The position numbers and the translations under genes were made by a program. Below are positions 26,378 to 35,026 of a stretch of 64,000 nucleotides of DNA, piece by piece (position 1 is the stretch's first letter; the number at the start of each line of letters is the position of its first letter). Under the pieces are notes generated by a model that worked only from the letters and a program-made list of their open reading frames with translations, had not been told where the DNA came from and did not search any database. Source of the stretch: Candidatus Poribacteria bacterium (lineage in GTDB: Bacteria; Poribacteria; WGA-4E; WGA-3G); assembly GCA_022825665.1 (NCBI GenBank), contig JAJDWI010000080.1:16242-80241 (forward strand). Reading direction: 5' to 3'.

Positions 26378-27870
26378 GCGATACCGTTGTACCAAATGAC
26401 AAAATAAGAGTGCGTATGGCACCTTCACCTACAGGTTTTTTGCATATAGGAGGTGCAAGGACGGCATTGTTCAACTGGTTGTTCGCAAAACATCACAATG
26501 GACAATTTATTCTGAGGATTGATGATACAGATGTTGCACGTTCCACCGACGAATCTATGCACGAGATATATACTGCGTTGAAGTGGTTAGGTCTTGAGTG
26601 GGACGAAGGTGGAGACAAAGGTGGACCTTATGCTCCCTATCTGCAATCAGAACGGAAAACCATTTATGAAAAATATGTCACGCAATTACTTGAAAGCGGT
26701 AATGCCTATTACTGTTATTGTTCGACCGAAGAGTTGGAAGCAATCCGAAAAGAGGCACGCAGCAACAAGTCAACACGATCCTACGATGGACGGTGCAGAC
26801 ACCTATCTTCAGAAGCTACAGAACAATATATGTCTGAAGGAAGAAAACCTACTGTCCGCATAAAAATGCCTGACAAACCTATTCGTGTAGATGACATAAT
26901 TCTCGGATCACGTAACATTGACCCCGCTACACTTGAGGATGAAGTAATTGTTCGTTCGAACGGTATGCCGAATTACAATCTTACCTCAATCATTGATGAT
27001 GCAGAAATGCAAATTACTCACGTAATCCGTGGAACTGAACATCTTAACAACACACCGAAACAGATCGCTATTGCTAACGTACTTGGATTAAATTTACCAC
27101 AGTTTGCGCATATTCCACTGGTGCTTGACGATTCCGGAAGAAAATTAAGCAAACGTCATCACGGTGATCTTGTCGCAGTTAACCGATACCGCGAGCAAGG
27201 ATACCTACCCGAAGCGATGCTTAACTTCGTAGCAAGACTCGGTTGGTCTTATGACGATAAACAGGAAATCTTTTCTGTTGCTGAACTTATTGAGAAATTT
27301 GATCTTGATCGTGTTGGTAAGAGTGGTAGTGTGTTCGACATTAAGAAGTTAGAATGGCTCAACGCACATTATATCAACGAACTTGATGTGTCAGCACGCA
27401 CTGATGCCGTGATGTCTTTCTGGGAACAGGAAGGTTTGGTGGATTCCAGTACAAAGCGCGACTGGCTTGAGAAGATTGTTGAAGCAGTTGGTGAACGTCT
27501 TACAACGTTTCAGGACATCATCCCTCAAACACGTTATTTCTTTACCGATGATTTTGAATATGAGTCGAAAGCAGTCAAGAAATGGTGGGGTGGCTCAGAC
27601 GAAAAGAAGGAAAAAACCTGTGAGATTCTTACCAATCTCGGACAGGTTTTGCAGGAAGTTGCTGAGTTTGACATTGAAACTGTTGAATCTGCTATATGGA
27701 AGTACACAGATGAAAACGACATCAAACGCGTAGCAGCAATGCAGGCTATGCGGATTGCTTTGACAGGAACATCGTTTGGACCGAGTCTATTTGACATTGT
27801 TGTGCTGCTTGGTAGAGATGAAGTTTTGAAGCGGATACAAAGGGCTATGGCATATTTATCCCACAAGTAA
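26374..27870 (+). CDS. gltX: Glutamyl-tRNA synthetase
   Basis: Class I synthetase of about 498 aa charging tRNA-Glu. Motifs are [25 protein letters not shown] (HIGH region), the [10 protein letters not shown]-like zinc-binding-type loop [38 protein letters not shown], and KLSKRHHG (KMSKS loop), followed by the helical anticodon domain. ATG at 26374 overlaps the glnS stop as ATGA and has AAAGGA upstream; an earlier TTG in frame is unlikely. No clear terminator follows. Confidence 0.93.
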   Translation: MSDTVVPNDKIRVRMAPSPTGFLHIGGARTALFNWLFAKHHNGQFILRIDDTDVARSTDESMHEIYTALKWLGLEWDEGGDKGGPYAPYLQSERKTIYEKYVTQLLESGNAYYCYCSTEELEAIRKEARSNKSTRSYDGRCRHLSSEATEQYMSEGRKPTVRIKMPDKPIRVDDIILGSRNIDPATLEDEVIVRSNGMPNYNLTSIIDDAEMQITHVIRGTEHLNNTPKQIAIANVLGLNLPQFAHIPLVLDDSGRKLSKRHHGDLVAVNRYREQGYLPEAMLNFVARLGWSYDDKQEIFSVAELIEKFDLDRVGKSGSVFDIKKLEWLNAHYINELDVSARTDAVMSFWEQEGLVDSSTKRDWLEKIVEAVGERLTTFQDIIPQTRYFFTDDFEYESKAVKKWWGGSDEKKEKTCEILTNLGQVLQEVAEFDIETVESAIWKYTDENDIKRVAAMQAMRIALTGTSFGPSLFDIVVLLGRDEVLKRIQRAMAYLSHK

Positions 27871-28063
27871 CAATGGAGAAAAACGATTCATGCCAACACT
27901 CAATTACAAAAGAGCAGAAGTTATCATCCACCATAATGATGTCGTGTAAATACCCACTCACAACCTTACATTGAAAATACAAATAATCACCTGCTGCTAA
28001 TCTCATATTTATAATTTGTTCTTACCTGTTGGTATGAATAAAATCTTTGATATATATAGAAAG

Positions 28064-28113
28064 TATACATATAGTCATTGATATGTATAGAAAATGCGAA
28101 AAAGTATACATAT
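28064..28113 (+). promoter_or_regulatory. Three TATACATAT operator-like sites upstream of the Fic gene
   Basis: The 9-mer TATACATAT occurs at 28064-28072 and 28105-28113, and its inverse ATATGTATA at 28081-28089, all within 71 bases of the Fic start codon at 28135. The third copy overlaps the likely -10 area (CATATAAATTAT). Repeated, alternating sites suggest binding by a dimeric regulator, possibly the wHTH domain of the Fic protein itself. Confidence 0.5.
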
Positions 28114-28134
28114 AAATTATAGAGAGAGTGAAAC

Positions 28135-29229
28135 ATGACAAATAAGACTCAATTTAACCAAAATACTGCATGGAACGATTTGCCAGAACTTCCTCCTACA
28201 GGAGAAATCGAATCGCGAGAAATATTGATTGCTTGTATCCCCGCAATGGCGGAACTTTCAAAGGCGAATGCATTAGTAAGAACATTACCAAATGAAGAAG
28301 TTTTAGTCCACACATTACCACTTCAGGAGGCGCGTAGGAGTTCAGAAATCGAAAATATCGTCACTACAAATGATGAGTTATACCGAGCTATGACATCTGA
28401 TAATATTCAAACTTCCCCTCATACAAAAGAAGTGCTGCGATACAGAAAAGCCTTATGGACAGGTATGTATAGAATGCGCAACCGACCTATAATCAATACA
28501 CCTCTCCTTGAACAGATTTGCACACGTATTCGTGACATACAGACGGGTGTGCGTACACATGAGGTAAAGATACAAAATCCAATCACGAAACAGGTAATTT
28601 ATACACCTCCTACAGGATATAGGAATATAGTCAGGTTATTGACTAACCTTGAGCATTTCATTAACGAGAATAATGGGTTACAGCCACTCGTAAAGATGGC
28701 TATCATGCATTATCAATTTGAAGCTATACACCCGTTCACTGATGGCAACGGACGTACAGGACGAATACTCAACATTCTATATCTGATCCATCAGGAACTC
28801 CTTGATGTTCCAATTCTTTATCTCAGTCGCTATTTTATACAGAATCGTTCTGAGTACTATCGTTATCTACGAGAGGTTACAGAGGAAGGAAAATGGGAGC
28901 AGTGGATACTCTATGTGTTGGCAGCAGTGGAACAAACATCTCGAGAAACCGCACAAACAATAGAATCAATTAATACATTAATGGATAACGTAATCAAACA
29001 AGCACAAGGAAAAACTAAAACTATTGAGCGTGAGGGTTTTGTTGATCTGCTCTTCAAGTGGCCTTATTGTAAGATTAATATCGTTGAAAGAGAACTTGAG
29101 TGTAGTCGTATTACTGCAACAAAATATTTAAATGAAATAACAGAACTTGGGTTACTTGAACGGGAGAAAATTGGACGAGAATATTATTACATCAATAAGA
29201 ATCTCGTGGAATTGCTCTCAAATGTATAA
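28135..29229 (+). CDS. Fic family protein (AMP-transferase) with inhibitory helix and C-terminal winged helix
   Basis: Fic/DOC protein of 364 aa. Active loop HPFTDGNGRTGR with His199 is complete, so nucleotide transfer onto a target hydroxyl is expected. The auto-inhibitory motif (S/T)xxxE(G/N) is present as Ser69...Glu73-Asn74 in RRSSEIENIVTT, making this a class II Fic protein that inhibits itself. The last 70 residues (CKINIVERELECSRITATKYLNEI) form a winged helix-turn-helix, usually DNA-binding, which makes autoregulation through the upstream sites plausible. Targets are unknown. It stands alone, without a separate antitoxin. Confidence 0.9.
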   Translation: MTNKTQFNQNTAWNDLPELPPTGEIESREILIACIPAMAELSKANALVRTLPNEEVLVHTLPLQEARRSSEIENIVTTNDELYRAMTSDNIQTSPHTKEVLRYRKALWTGMYRMRNRPIINTPLLEQICTRIRDIQTGVRTHEVKIQNPITKQVIYTPPTGYRNIVRLLTNLEHFINENNGLQPLVKMAIMHYQFEAIHPFTDGNGRTGRILNILYLIHQELLDVPILYLSRYFIQNRSEYYRYLREVTEEGKWEQWILYVLAAVEQTSRETAQTIESINTLMDNVIKQAQGKTKTIEREGFVDLLFKWPYCKINIVERELECSRITATKYLNEITELGLLEREKIGREYYYINKNLVELLSNV

Positions 29230-29279
29230 ATGAAAACTACTCACCAAAGCAGAAAATAACATATTTTGAGGCAACGAAA

Positions 29280-30911
29280 ATGACATACCGCAACATATTA
29301 GACAAAATCAGACTTGCATTTCCACAACCGGTGTCTGATACAATCCATGATTCATACTTTATTCATTCTATGATGCGTGCATTAGACCAAGTAGACGATC
29401 TCAAAACACATCTTCCATTCCTCGGAAATATGGTTGAAACGGATTTTGATGCTGCGAAAAAAACGACAATAGAAGATTCTATGTCTACGGTTGAAGAGGT
29501 AACCACAGACCTCGTAGGTTATCTACAGGGAATGACGATCTTCGGTCACCCTCGCACACAGCAGAACGTCGTGGCACCGACAACAATCCCCAGCATGATA
29601 GGTGTTCTCCTTGCTTCTCTCCACAATCCGAACCTTGCTTGGGATGAATTCAGTCGACTTGTAGCATTAGCGGAAGTTGAGGTAATAGGTATGACATCAC
29701 AATTGATCGGGTATCAACCAGAACAAGCAAGCGGTGTGTTTACCTTTGGAGGAACGGGTACTACACTTTACGGTGTGAAAATGGGAGTAGAGAAAGCTTG
29801 TCCGGGTTCAATACAGCATGGAATACCCGATGATGTTGTCGTTTTTGTTTCAGATGCGGGACATTACTGTGCTGCAAATATAACTGGTTGGTTGGGAATT
29901 GGAACAGATAATCTAATTACAATTCCAACAACTGTTGAAAACGAAATAGACCTTGAAATATTAGAACAGGAACTAAGACATGCACTCACAGCTGGAAAAA
30001 AGATCGCAGCAATTATCGCTACATTAGGCACAACAGACGCATTCGGTTTGGACAACTTAATGAAAATTGTTGTCATGCGAGAAACTCTGGTTGATGAGTT
30101 TAAACTTGATTATCAACCACATATTCACGCTGATGCTGTCATTGGTTGGGCATGGTCGGTTTTTAACCATTACGATTTTGAACGTAACCCCTTAGGGTTT
30201 CGTCCGCGTACTGTACGTGCTTTGGCTGGTGCTTGTAGACGTATACGTGATCTTCATCTTGCCGATTCTGTCGGTATAGATTTCCACAAAACAGGTTTCA
30301 CACCATACATTTCCAGTCTTGTGCTTGTAAAGGATAAGAATGATCTTGATCGCTTGAAACGCACGCGTGAACAGATGCCTTATCTCTACCATTTTGGACA
30401 ATACAAACCCGGTATGTATACACTTGAGACCTCAAGGTCTGGCACAGGTCCTCTTGCTGCACTTGCTAATTTAAAACTATTCGGAGAAGAAGGGATGCGT
30501 GCAATATTGGGTCATATTGTTGAAATGACACAACTATTGCGAGAACATTTAGAGGGGCACGAAGGAACCACCGTGCTGAATAAAGCAAATTTTGGGACTG
30601 TCACACTTTTCCGCGCATATCCCATCGGTGTGGATACATTTGAAATCAAAAGGCAAGAATTTGAAGATGTTGTATATAAGGATAGTTTACTCGCACATAA
30701 TTCATATAACCAAGAAATCTTCAACTATGTTAATTCTGAAGCGATGGAAGGACGAGGCGTTTTTATCTCAACAACTGATTGTTATCGGCATACCTCTTAT
30801 GGTGAACCTATTGTAGCACTTAAGTCATTTATCTTGTCCCCATTTGTTGATGAAGAGGATGTTGAAACGGTTGTAGAAAAGGTATTGGAAGCAAGAGAAC
30901 AAATGGCTTAG
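29280..30911 (+). CDS. PLP-dependent group II decarboxylase
   Basis: Fold-type I PLP enzyme of 543 aa, glutamate/aromatic amino-acid decarboxylase family. FVSDAGHYCAANITGWLGIG is the family's cofactor-ring and substrate region, IHADAVIGWAW supplies the pyridine-nitrogen aspartate, and DFHKTGF holds Lys337, the Schiff-base lysine. The N-terminal 120 residues include the QNVVAPTTIPSMIGVLLASLHNPN segment typical of this subfamily. Substrate cannot be assigned; glutamate, tyrosine, lysine or 2,4-diaminobutyrate are options. GAGG precedes the ATG. It ends 15 bases from the tmRNA-like RNA on the other strand. Confidence 0.85.
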   Translation: MTYRNILDKIRLAFPQPVSDTIHDSYFIHSMMRALDQVDDLKTHLPFLGNMVETDFDAAKKTTIEDSMSTVEEVTTDLVGYLQGMTIFGHPRTQQNVVAPTTIPSMIGVLLASLHNPNLAWDEFSRLVALAEVEVIGMTSQLIGYQPEQASGVFTFGGTGTTLYGVKMGVEKACPGSIQHGIPDDVVVFVSDAGHYCAANITGWLGIGTDNLITIPTTVENEIDLEILEQELRHALTAGKKIAAIIATLGTTDAFGLDNLMKIVVMRETLVDEFKLDYQPHIHADAVIGWAWSVFNHYDFERNPLGFRPRTVRALAGACRRIRDLHLADSVGIDFHKTGFTPYISSLVLVKDKNDLDRLKRTREQMPYLYHFGQYKPGMYTLETSRSGTGPLAALANLKLFGEEGMRAILGHIVEMTQLLREHLEGHEGTTVLNKANFGTVTLFRAYPIGVDTFEIKRQEFEDVVYKDSLLAHNSYNQEIFNYVNSEAMEGRGVFISTTDCYRHTSYGEPIVALKSFILSPFVDEEDVETVVEKVLEAREQMA

Positions 30912-30925
30912 GAGAGAAAAAGTAT

Positions 30926-31013
30926 TGATGGAGGTGGCGGGAATTGAACCCGCATCCGATGGATATTGAAAACAACCACGTTTTCTGCCCACCGTCGAAA
31001 TCCTTTCACCCCC
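30926..31013 (-). ncRNA. ssrA: tmRNA-like RNA reduced to the tRNA-like domain, no tag domain
   Basis: On the minus strand the 5' end GGGGGTGAAAGGATTTCGACGG matches the tmRNA start signature (acceptor 5' strand plus the D-like TTCGACGG). The acceptor stem is 7 bp (31007-31013 with 30930-30936), including a G3-U70 wobble and A73, the alanine identity set of tmRNA. The T-arm (30937-30953) has a 5-bp stem and canonical seven-base TTCAATT loop. Between them, where tmRNA normally has about 270 bases with tag and pseudoknots, there is a single arm of about 36 bases: GGTGG/CCATC, then GAAAAC/GTTTTC with a GTGGTT loop. CCA is not fully encoded (TCA). It could be a functional minimal RNA or a remnant. 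Confidence 0.7.
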
Positions 31014-31020
31014 ATGCCAG

Positions 31021-31046
31021 ATAATAGGTTAACGTATTAAGGTCAA
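31021..31046 (-). promoter_or_regulatory. Possible promoter of the tmRNA-like RNA
   Basis: On the minus strand TTGACC (31041-31046) and TATTAT (31021-31026), seven bases before the first G of the RNA. The 14-base spacer is shorter than optimal, so the -35 assignment is uncertain while the -10 is well placed. Confidence 0.4.
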
Positions 31047-31125
31047 CTATTTCAAACAATAAACTGGATTATTTAGTTTTTTGTGTTTCTGTAGTTGTCC
31101 CAATTTTACTGTCTGACCACTGAAA

Positions 31126-31163
31126 ACTGAAACGGACATTAAACATATTGGATATATATTGTT
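31126..31163 (+). repeat. Dispersed inverted core, copy 2
   Basis: Near-identical inverse of 19471-19508 (see CATATTGGATATATATTGTT). It lies 113 bases from the tmRNA-like RNA's 5' end and points away from it. Confidence 0.6.
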
Positions 31164-31502
31164 ATCAATTGCAATAACATTACAAAACAAAACGACCATC
31201 AAGTATAATACAATCTAACATCCAACACACAACTTACAAAACCGAGGTACCCAATGACTATCAACCAAATCCAAAAACGAAATCCTCAAATAAATCACAC
31301 AAAACTTATGCAATGCGATGACATCATACCAAAACACAAAAATCGAAAAAACGATAAAAAAAACTTGCTTTTAGTTGTTTTTTTTAATTTCCGTTTACAA
31401 AAACAAACGACTTAAACCCTTACCACTACAGGATCGAGGACACCTAAGCAAAATTTTAAAAAAAACAACTAAAAAACAACTAAAAACAACTAAAAAGCAG
31501 CT
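31164..31502 (+). other. A/C-rich, G-poor stretch with an 18-bp inverted repeat and tandem CAACTAAAA units
   Basis: Plus-strand sequence with very few G. TTTAGTTGTTTTTTTTAA at 31370-31387 is the exact inverse of 31456-31473, enclosing 68 bases. The right arm is followed by further AACAACTAAAA units to 31500. TATAAT at 31204-31209 could drive a transcript. The composition mirrors that of 19190-19480 on the opposite strand. Confidence 0.45.
31254..31415 (+). CDS. Possible small ORF (53 codons), doubtful
   Basis: ATG with GAGGTA six bases upstream and TATAAT at 31204-31209 further up; the peptide starts MTINQIQKRNPQINHTK and is basic, ending in a hydrophobic LLLVVFFNF run before QKQTT. Its composition follows the G-poor DNA and no family is recognised. 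The partner region at 19.2-19.5 kb has no matching frame, which argues against coding. Confidence 0.18.
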   Translation: MTINQIQKRNPQINHTKLMQCDDIIPKHKNRKNDKKNLLLVVFFNFRLQKQTT

Positions 31503-31901
31503 AATACCATTTCTAAGATATAATGTCTCTTTTTTGTAGCACAAACTTTATGAAGATTATAAAATAAATTAGGTAATTCGGACTCAAACCCGGTAGTTGC
31601 GGTTTCCTAACCAATGCAGAATACCATACGCGTATTCTGCCATTGGTGTCAATTTAAGGACGAGGTGCGTTTGTAGTCGCGCAATTCATTGCCAAATCAA
31701 CGCCAAATGCGCGTTTGGCATTTGTCGCCTCGGACATTACGTAGGGGCGAGGTCTCCTCGCCCGAATTCTCACATACAGTCCTGTTGACCAGAGCGACCA
31801 AAGCAACCTCCGACGGGCACACTAAAGCCTCGGAGAGGTGAAAGGTGTATAGTAAACGTTACCTACCAGGGAGTGCAAACATATTTTTGGATTTCACTAT
31901 A
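31502..31901. mobile_element. Mosaic of MITE-like fragments
   Basis: In order: a left end of the 8748 element (TAATACCATTTCTAA at about 31503-31517); TTAGGTAATTCGGACTCAAAC at about 31570 with GTTTCCTAACC; a right end of the 52.4-kb element in reverse (TGTCAATTTAAGGACGAG at about 31647) with the GCGCAATTCATTG module; the GGGCGAGGTCTCCTCGCCC palindrome at about 31743-31763; and a 54-bp element at 31848-31901 with TATAGT and ACTATA ends. It appears to be built by successive insertions. A 63-codon frame across it is not a gene. Confidence 0.5.
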
Positions 31902-31928
31902 TTAAACATAAATGACACAAGGATATAA

Positions 31929-31957
31929 TTGATTAACAAAAACAAACCATGTATAAT
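31929..31957 (+). promoter_or_regulatory. Sigma-70-like promoter of the WD40 gene
   Basis: TTGATT at 31929-31934, a 17-base spacer, and TATAAT at 31952-31957. The predicted start near 31964 leaves a leader of about 110 bases. Confidence 0.62.
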
Positions 31958-32074
31958 TTACTATAGTAGGACATAAAATATAATGTTAATATTACATATA
32001 TATTTATGTCTTTATATTATAGTTCAATTTATGATGAATGTTTATTTAAATATAACCAGAAGGGAGTATATTCT

Positions 32075-34654
32075 ATGAAAAAGACCTTGTTTAGTTTGTA
32101 TTTGATGTTTTTTCTTTTCTCAGCACTTTTTTTACCTAATATTTTTGCCCAAGATTCACCACAGTGGCACTTACCAGAAGGTGCAACAAAACGACTTGGT
32201 AAAGGATGGATATATGAAATTCAGTATTCTCCAGACGGCACCCGATTTGCTGCTGCAGGCTCCACAGGAGTTTGGATTTATGATACTGCAACAGATGAAG
32301 AGATAGCTCTATTTTCAGGCTATGGCTATGCAGTTTCAGCACTTGCCTATTCTCCTGATGGAAAGATACTTGCAGGGGGTAGTATAGATGGAACAATCCG
32401 TTTGTGGAACCCTGATACTGAAGAAGTCGTACATACGCTTGACCGACATTGGGCGAGTGTCCGTAGTCTTGCTTTTAGTACAGATGGTTCTATACTTGCA
32501 AGTGGTAGTAGGGACAGGACTGTCAGAATATGGAATCCTGCAACAGGTGAACTTCTGAGGACTCTGAGAGGACACACAGATGGATTAAACTGTATAGCAA
32601 TTAGTCCAGATGGTAATACTCTTATCAGTGGTGGAAGAGACGATACTATAGTTGTTTGGGATCTAAACTCCGGAGAACAAATACAGACTCTTACAGAACA
32701 TCGTGATAACGTCCAAAGTGTTGTGTTTAACCCTGATGGAAAAACCTTTGCCAGTGGAGATCTGAATTCTTTAATCCATATATGGGATACAGAAACATGG
32801 ACAGTCAAACGGACATTAACAGGACATACATCCCATATCCATCATTTGGTGTATAGTCCTGAAGGTAATATTCTTGCAAGTGGAAGTGAAGATGACACCG
32901 TCCGGTTATGGGATGCAGCCACAGGTGAACTCCATATTACGCTTGCTGGACATACCGCAGATGTGTATGGTCTTGCGTTTACACCGGATGGAAGTGTACT
33001 TACAAGTGGAGCATGGGATGCAACAATGCGGTCATGGAATCCAATTACTGGTGAACATCTGGAAACAATCACTGGACATACCGATGCAGTTGTAAGTGTT
33101 ACATTTAGTGCTGATGGAACAATTCTTGCCACGCGTAGTTGGGATAAAACTATCAGACTGTGGGATGCTGACACTGGACAACTACGACATACCCTCATTG
33201 GTCACCAAGATGATGTGGATGTTGTGGTTTTCAGTCCTGATGGCAGAACACTCGCGAGTGGTAGCCAAGATAATACCGTTCGTTTATGGGATGCAATCAC
33301 TGGAGAACATATAAAGACTTTAAGAGGGCATTACTCTTATCTGATAAGTCTCGCATTCAGTCCTGATGGGAGTATTCTTGCAAGTGGTAGTGAAGACGAC
33401 AGCATTCGTCTATGGAATGTATCTACAGGAAGATATATCGGAGGGTTATGGGAACATGAAGCAGGTGTAGAAACTTTAGCCTTTAGTCCTGATGGTACAA
33501 TGCTTGCAAGTGGTAGTCGTGATGATAAGATTATCTTGTGGGATCTTGAGACACGCGATCCAATACATACTATCAGCGAACATGAAGATGATGTTTGGAC
33601 GGTTGCTTTCAATCCAGAGGGAACACAACTTGCAAGTGGTGGAAGAGATACTGTATCTTTATGGGATGTTGCTACTGCTGAACTATTACAGACATTTCGC
33701 AGACCGATTATAACGGATATAAACGTATCTACACCAGAGGAATTATCTGGAGATACTCCCACTGGCATTCCAGCAAATGCTACCAGTATTGTTTTCAGTC
33801 CAGATGGGAAAGTACTCGTAACTGGTAGTTACGATGCAACTATACGTTTATGGGACATCGAATCAGGTGTACAACTTGCCACTCTTGACGGACATACATT
33901 TTCTATAACAAGTGTTGCAGTCAGTCCGAATGGTTCAACGATTGCAAGTGGAAGTTTCGATGGAACTGTCCTACTTTGGGCATTTCCACTTCCAATGAGT
34001 ATCTCTCAAGTTCTAACAGTGTTCGCAGATGTGAACAAGGACGGTACTCTGAATATTTTGGATGTAGTTCTTGTTGCAGCAAATTTTGGTCAGACTGGAG
34101 ACAATCCTGCAGACATCAACGGTGATGGAGTTGTTGACTTGTTAGATCTTTATTTGTTAGCAAATGCACTCAATCACATTGGATCGGCTCCTGCTATACA
34201 GACCGTATCAAATGGGAAACTAACACAATTGCAGGTGCAACAGTGGTTGAATTTAGCAGACCAACAGTCATCACAGTTCGTATTTACCACAGAAACAGAT
34301 TTACTTACATTCCATCGGGGTATACAGGTTTTGGAACAGATACTACAATCTTTAATTCCAACGACGACTGCATTACTACCTAACTACCCTAATCCCTTTA
34401 ATCCTGAAACATGGATACCGTTTCAATTAGCATCACCATCTGATGTAAGTATTACCATCTTTTCAGCGGGTGGATCAGTTGTCCGAACATTAGAATTGGG
34501 ACATCATGCTGTGGGTTTATATCAGAACCGTAGCAGTGCTGCCTATTGGGATGGAAAAAATGAACTCGGTGAATCTGTATCAAGTGGCGTGTATTTCTAC
34601 ACACTCACTGCCGGTGATTTTTCTTCTACTCGCAAAATGTTAATACTGAAATAA
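32075..34654 (+). CDS. Secreted double WD40 propeller with dockerin and C-terminal sorting domain
   Basis: 859 aa from the ATG at 32075, chosen for its GGGAG site and because it gives a clean signal peptide (MKKTLFSLYLMFFLF...FAQ); a frame open from 32006 would bury it. Fourteen WD motifs (IRLWNPDT, VRIWNPAT, IVVWDLNS and so on) fit two seven-bladed propellers in residues about 45-640. Residues about 648-700 are a dockerin pair of calcium loops (DVNKDGTLNILDVV, DINGDGVVDLLDLY). From about 767, NYPNPFNPETWIPF, AYWDGKNELGE and SGVYFYTL...RKMLILK form a FlgD-like/type IX-type tail typical of secreted Poribacteria proteins. It probably binds partners on the cell surface or in the extracellular matrix. 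Confidence 0.88.
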   Translation: MKKTLFSLYLMFFLFSALFLPNIFAQDSPQWHLPEGATKRLGKGWIYEIQYSPDGTRFAAAGSTGVWIYDTATDEEIALFSGYGYAVSALAYSPDGKILAGGSIDGTIRLWNPDTEEVVHTLDRHWASVRSLAFSTDGSILASGSRDRTVRIWNPATGELLRTLRGHTDGLNCIAISPDGNTLISGGRDDTIVVWDLNSGEQIQTLTEHRDNVQSVVFNPDGKTFASGDLNSLIHIWDTETWTVKRTLTGHTSHIHHLVYSPEGNILASGSEDDTVRLWDAATGELHITLAGHTADVYGLAFTPDGSVLTSGAWDATMRSWNPITGEHLETITGHTDAVVSVTFSADGTILATRSWDKTIRLWDADTGQLRHTLIGHQDDVDVVVFSPDGRTLASGSQDNTVRLWDAITGEHIKTLRGHYSYLISLAFSPDGSILASGSEDDSIRLWNVSTGRYIGGLWEHEAGVETLAFSPDGTMLASGSRDDKIILWDLETRDPIHTISEHEDDVWTVAFNPEGTQLASGGRDTVSLWDVATAELLQTFRRPIITDINVSTPEELSGDTPTGIPANATSIVFSPDGKVLVTGSYDATIRLWDIESGVQLATLDGHTFSITSVAVSPNGSTIASGSFDGTVLLWAFPLPMSISQVLTVFADVNKDGTLNILDVVLVAANFGQTGDNPADINGDGVVDLLDLYLLANALNHIGSAPAIQTVSNGKLTQLQVQQWLNLADQQSSQFVFTTETDLLTFHRGIQVLEQILQSLIPTTTALLPNYPNPFNPETWIPFQLASPSDVSITIFSAGGSVVRTLELGHHAVGLYQNRSSAAYWDGKNELGESVSSGVYFYTLTAGDFSSTRKMLILK

Positions 34655-34683
34655 TCATTTCAATGTTGATTTGATACTATTAA

Positions 34684-34717
34684 GGTGGAAGGTTACATTA
34701 CCTTCCACCATTTTTTT
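34684..34717 (+). terminator. Rho-independent terminator of the WD40 gene
   Basis: Perfect 10-bp stem GGTGGAAGGT/ACCTTCCACC (34684-34693 and 34700-34709), six-base loop, then seven T. It lies 30 bases after the stop codon. Confidence 0.85.
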
Positions 34718-34750
34718 ATAAGGTGGTTTTGTCATCTATTGATTCTTATC

Positions 34751-34876
34751 TCATTTCTAATAATAACTTCACATTAACAAAGAACGCGTTCGTAGTCGCG
34801 CAATTCATTGCGCCTCGGACATTTGGATTTATTATAGTCTCAAAATGTTATTTTATTTATTAGAATTGGTATAAAG
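34751..34876. mobile_element. Degenerate MITE-like element
   Basis: Ends TTCTAATAA (about 34755) and TTATTAGAA (34857-34865) with ATTGGTATAA beyond match the terminal repeats of the 8748 element imperfectly. The interior has the CGCGCAATTCATTGCGC palindrome near 34798. It fills most of the gap between the WD40 gene and the next. Confidence 0.45.
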
Positions 34877-35026
34877 TATCGGGAGGACACTGATACAGTG
34901 AAATATCAATTTTCTTTTGATTTACAATTAGGCTTCATTTTTAGATAATGATGCATCCAATTTTGTGTTAAGTTAGACTTGTGAAGTATTGATAACATTT
35001 CTAACAACATTCTCCTGGAGGTATGA

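Noticed and set aside
27890-27949. 19-codon frame after gltX with GGAG upstream
   Set aside because: Too short to support, no family likeness and a 12-base spacing; could be a gene remnant but nothing shows it.
30926-31013. Permuted two-piece tmRNA or ordinary tRNA
   Set aside because: The acceptor 5' half comes first on the sense strand, so it is not permuted, and the D-like TTCGACGG and absence of an anticodon arm exclude a normal tRNA.
31597-31788. Open frame of 63 codons in the repeat mosaic
   Set aside because: It translates the palindromic modules themselves; the same sequence occurs non-coding elsewhere and there is no ribosome-binding site.
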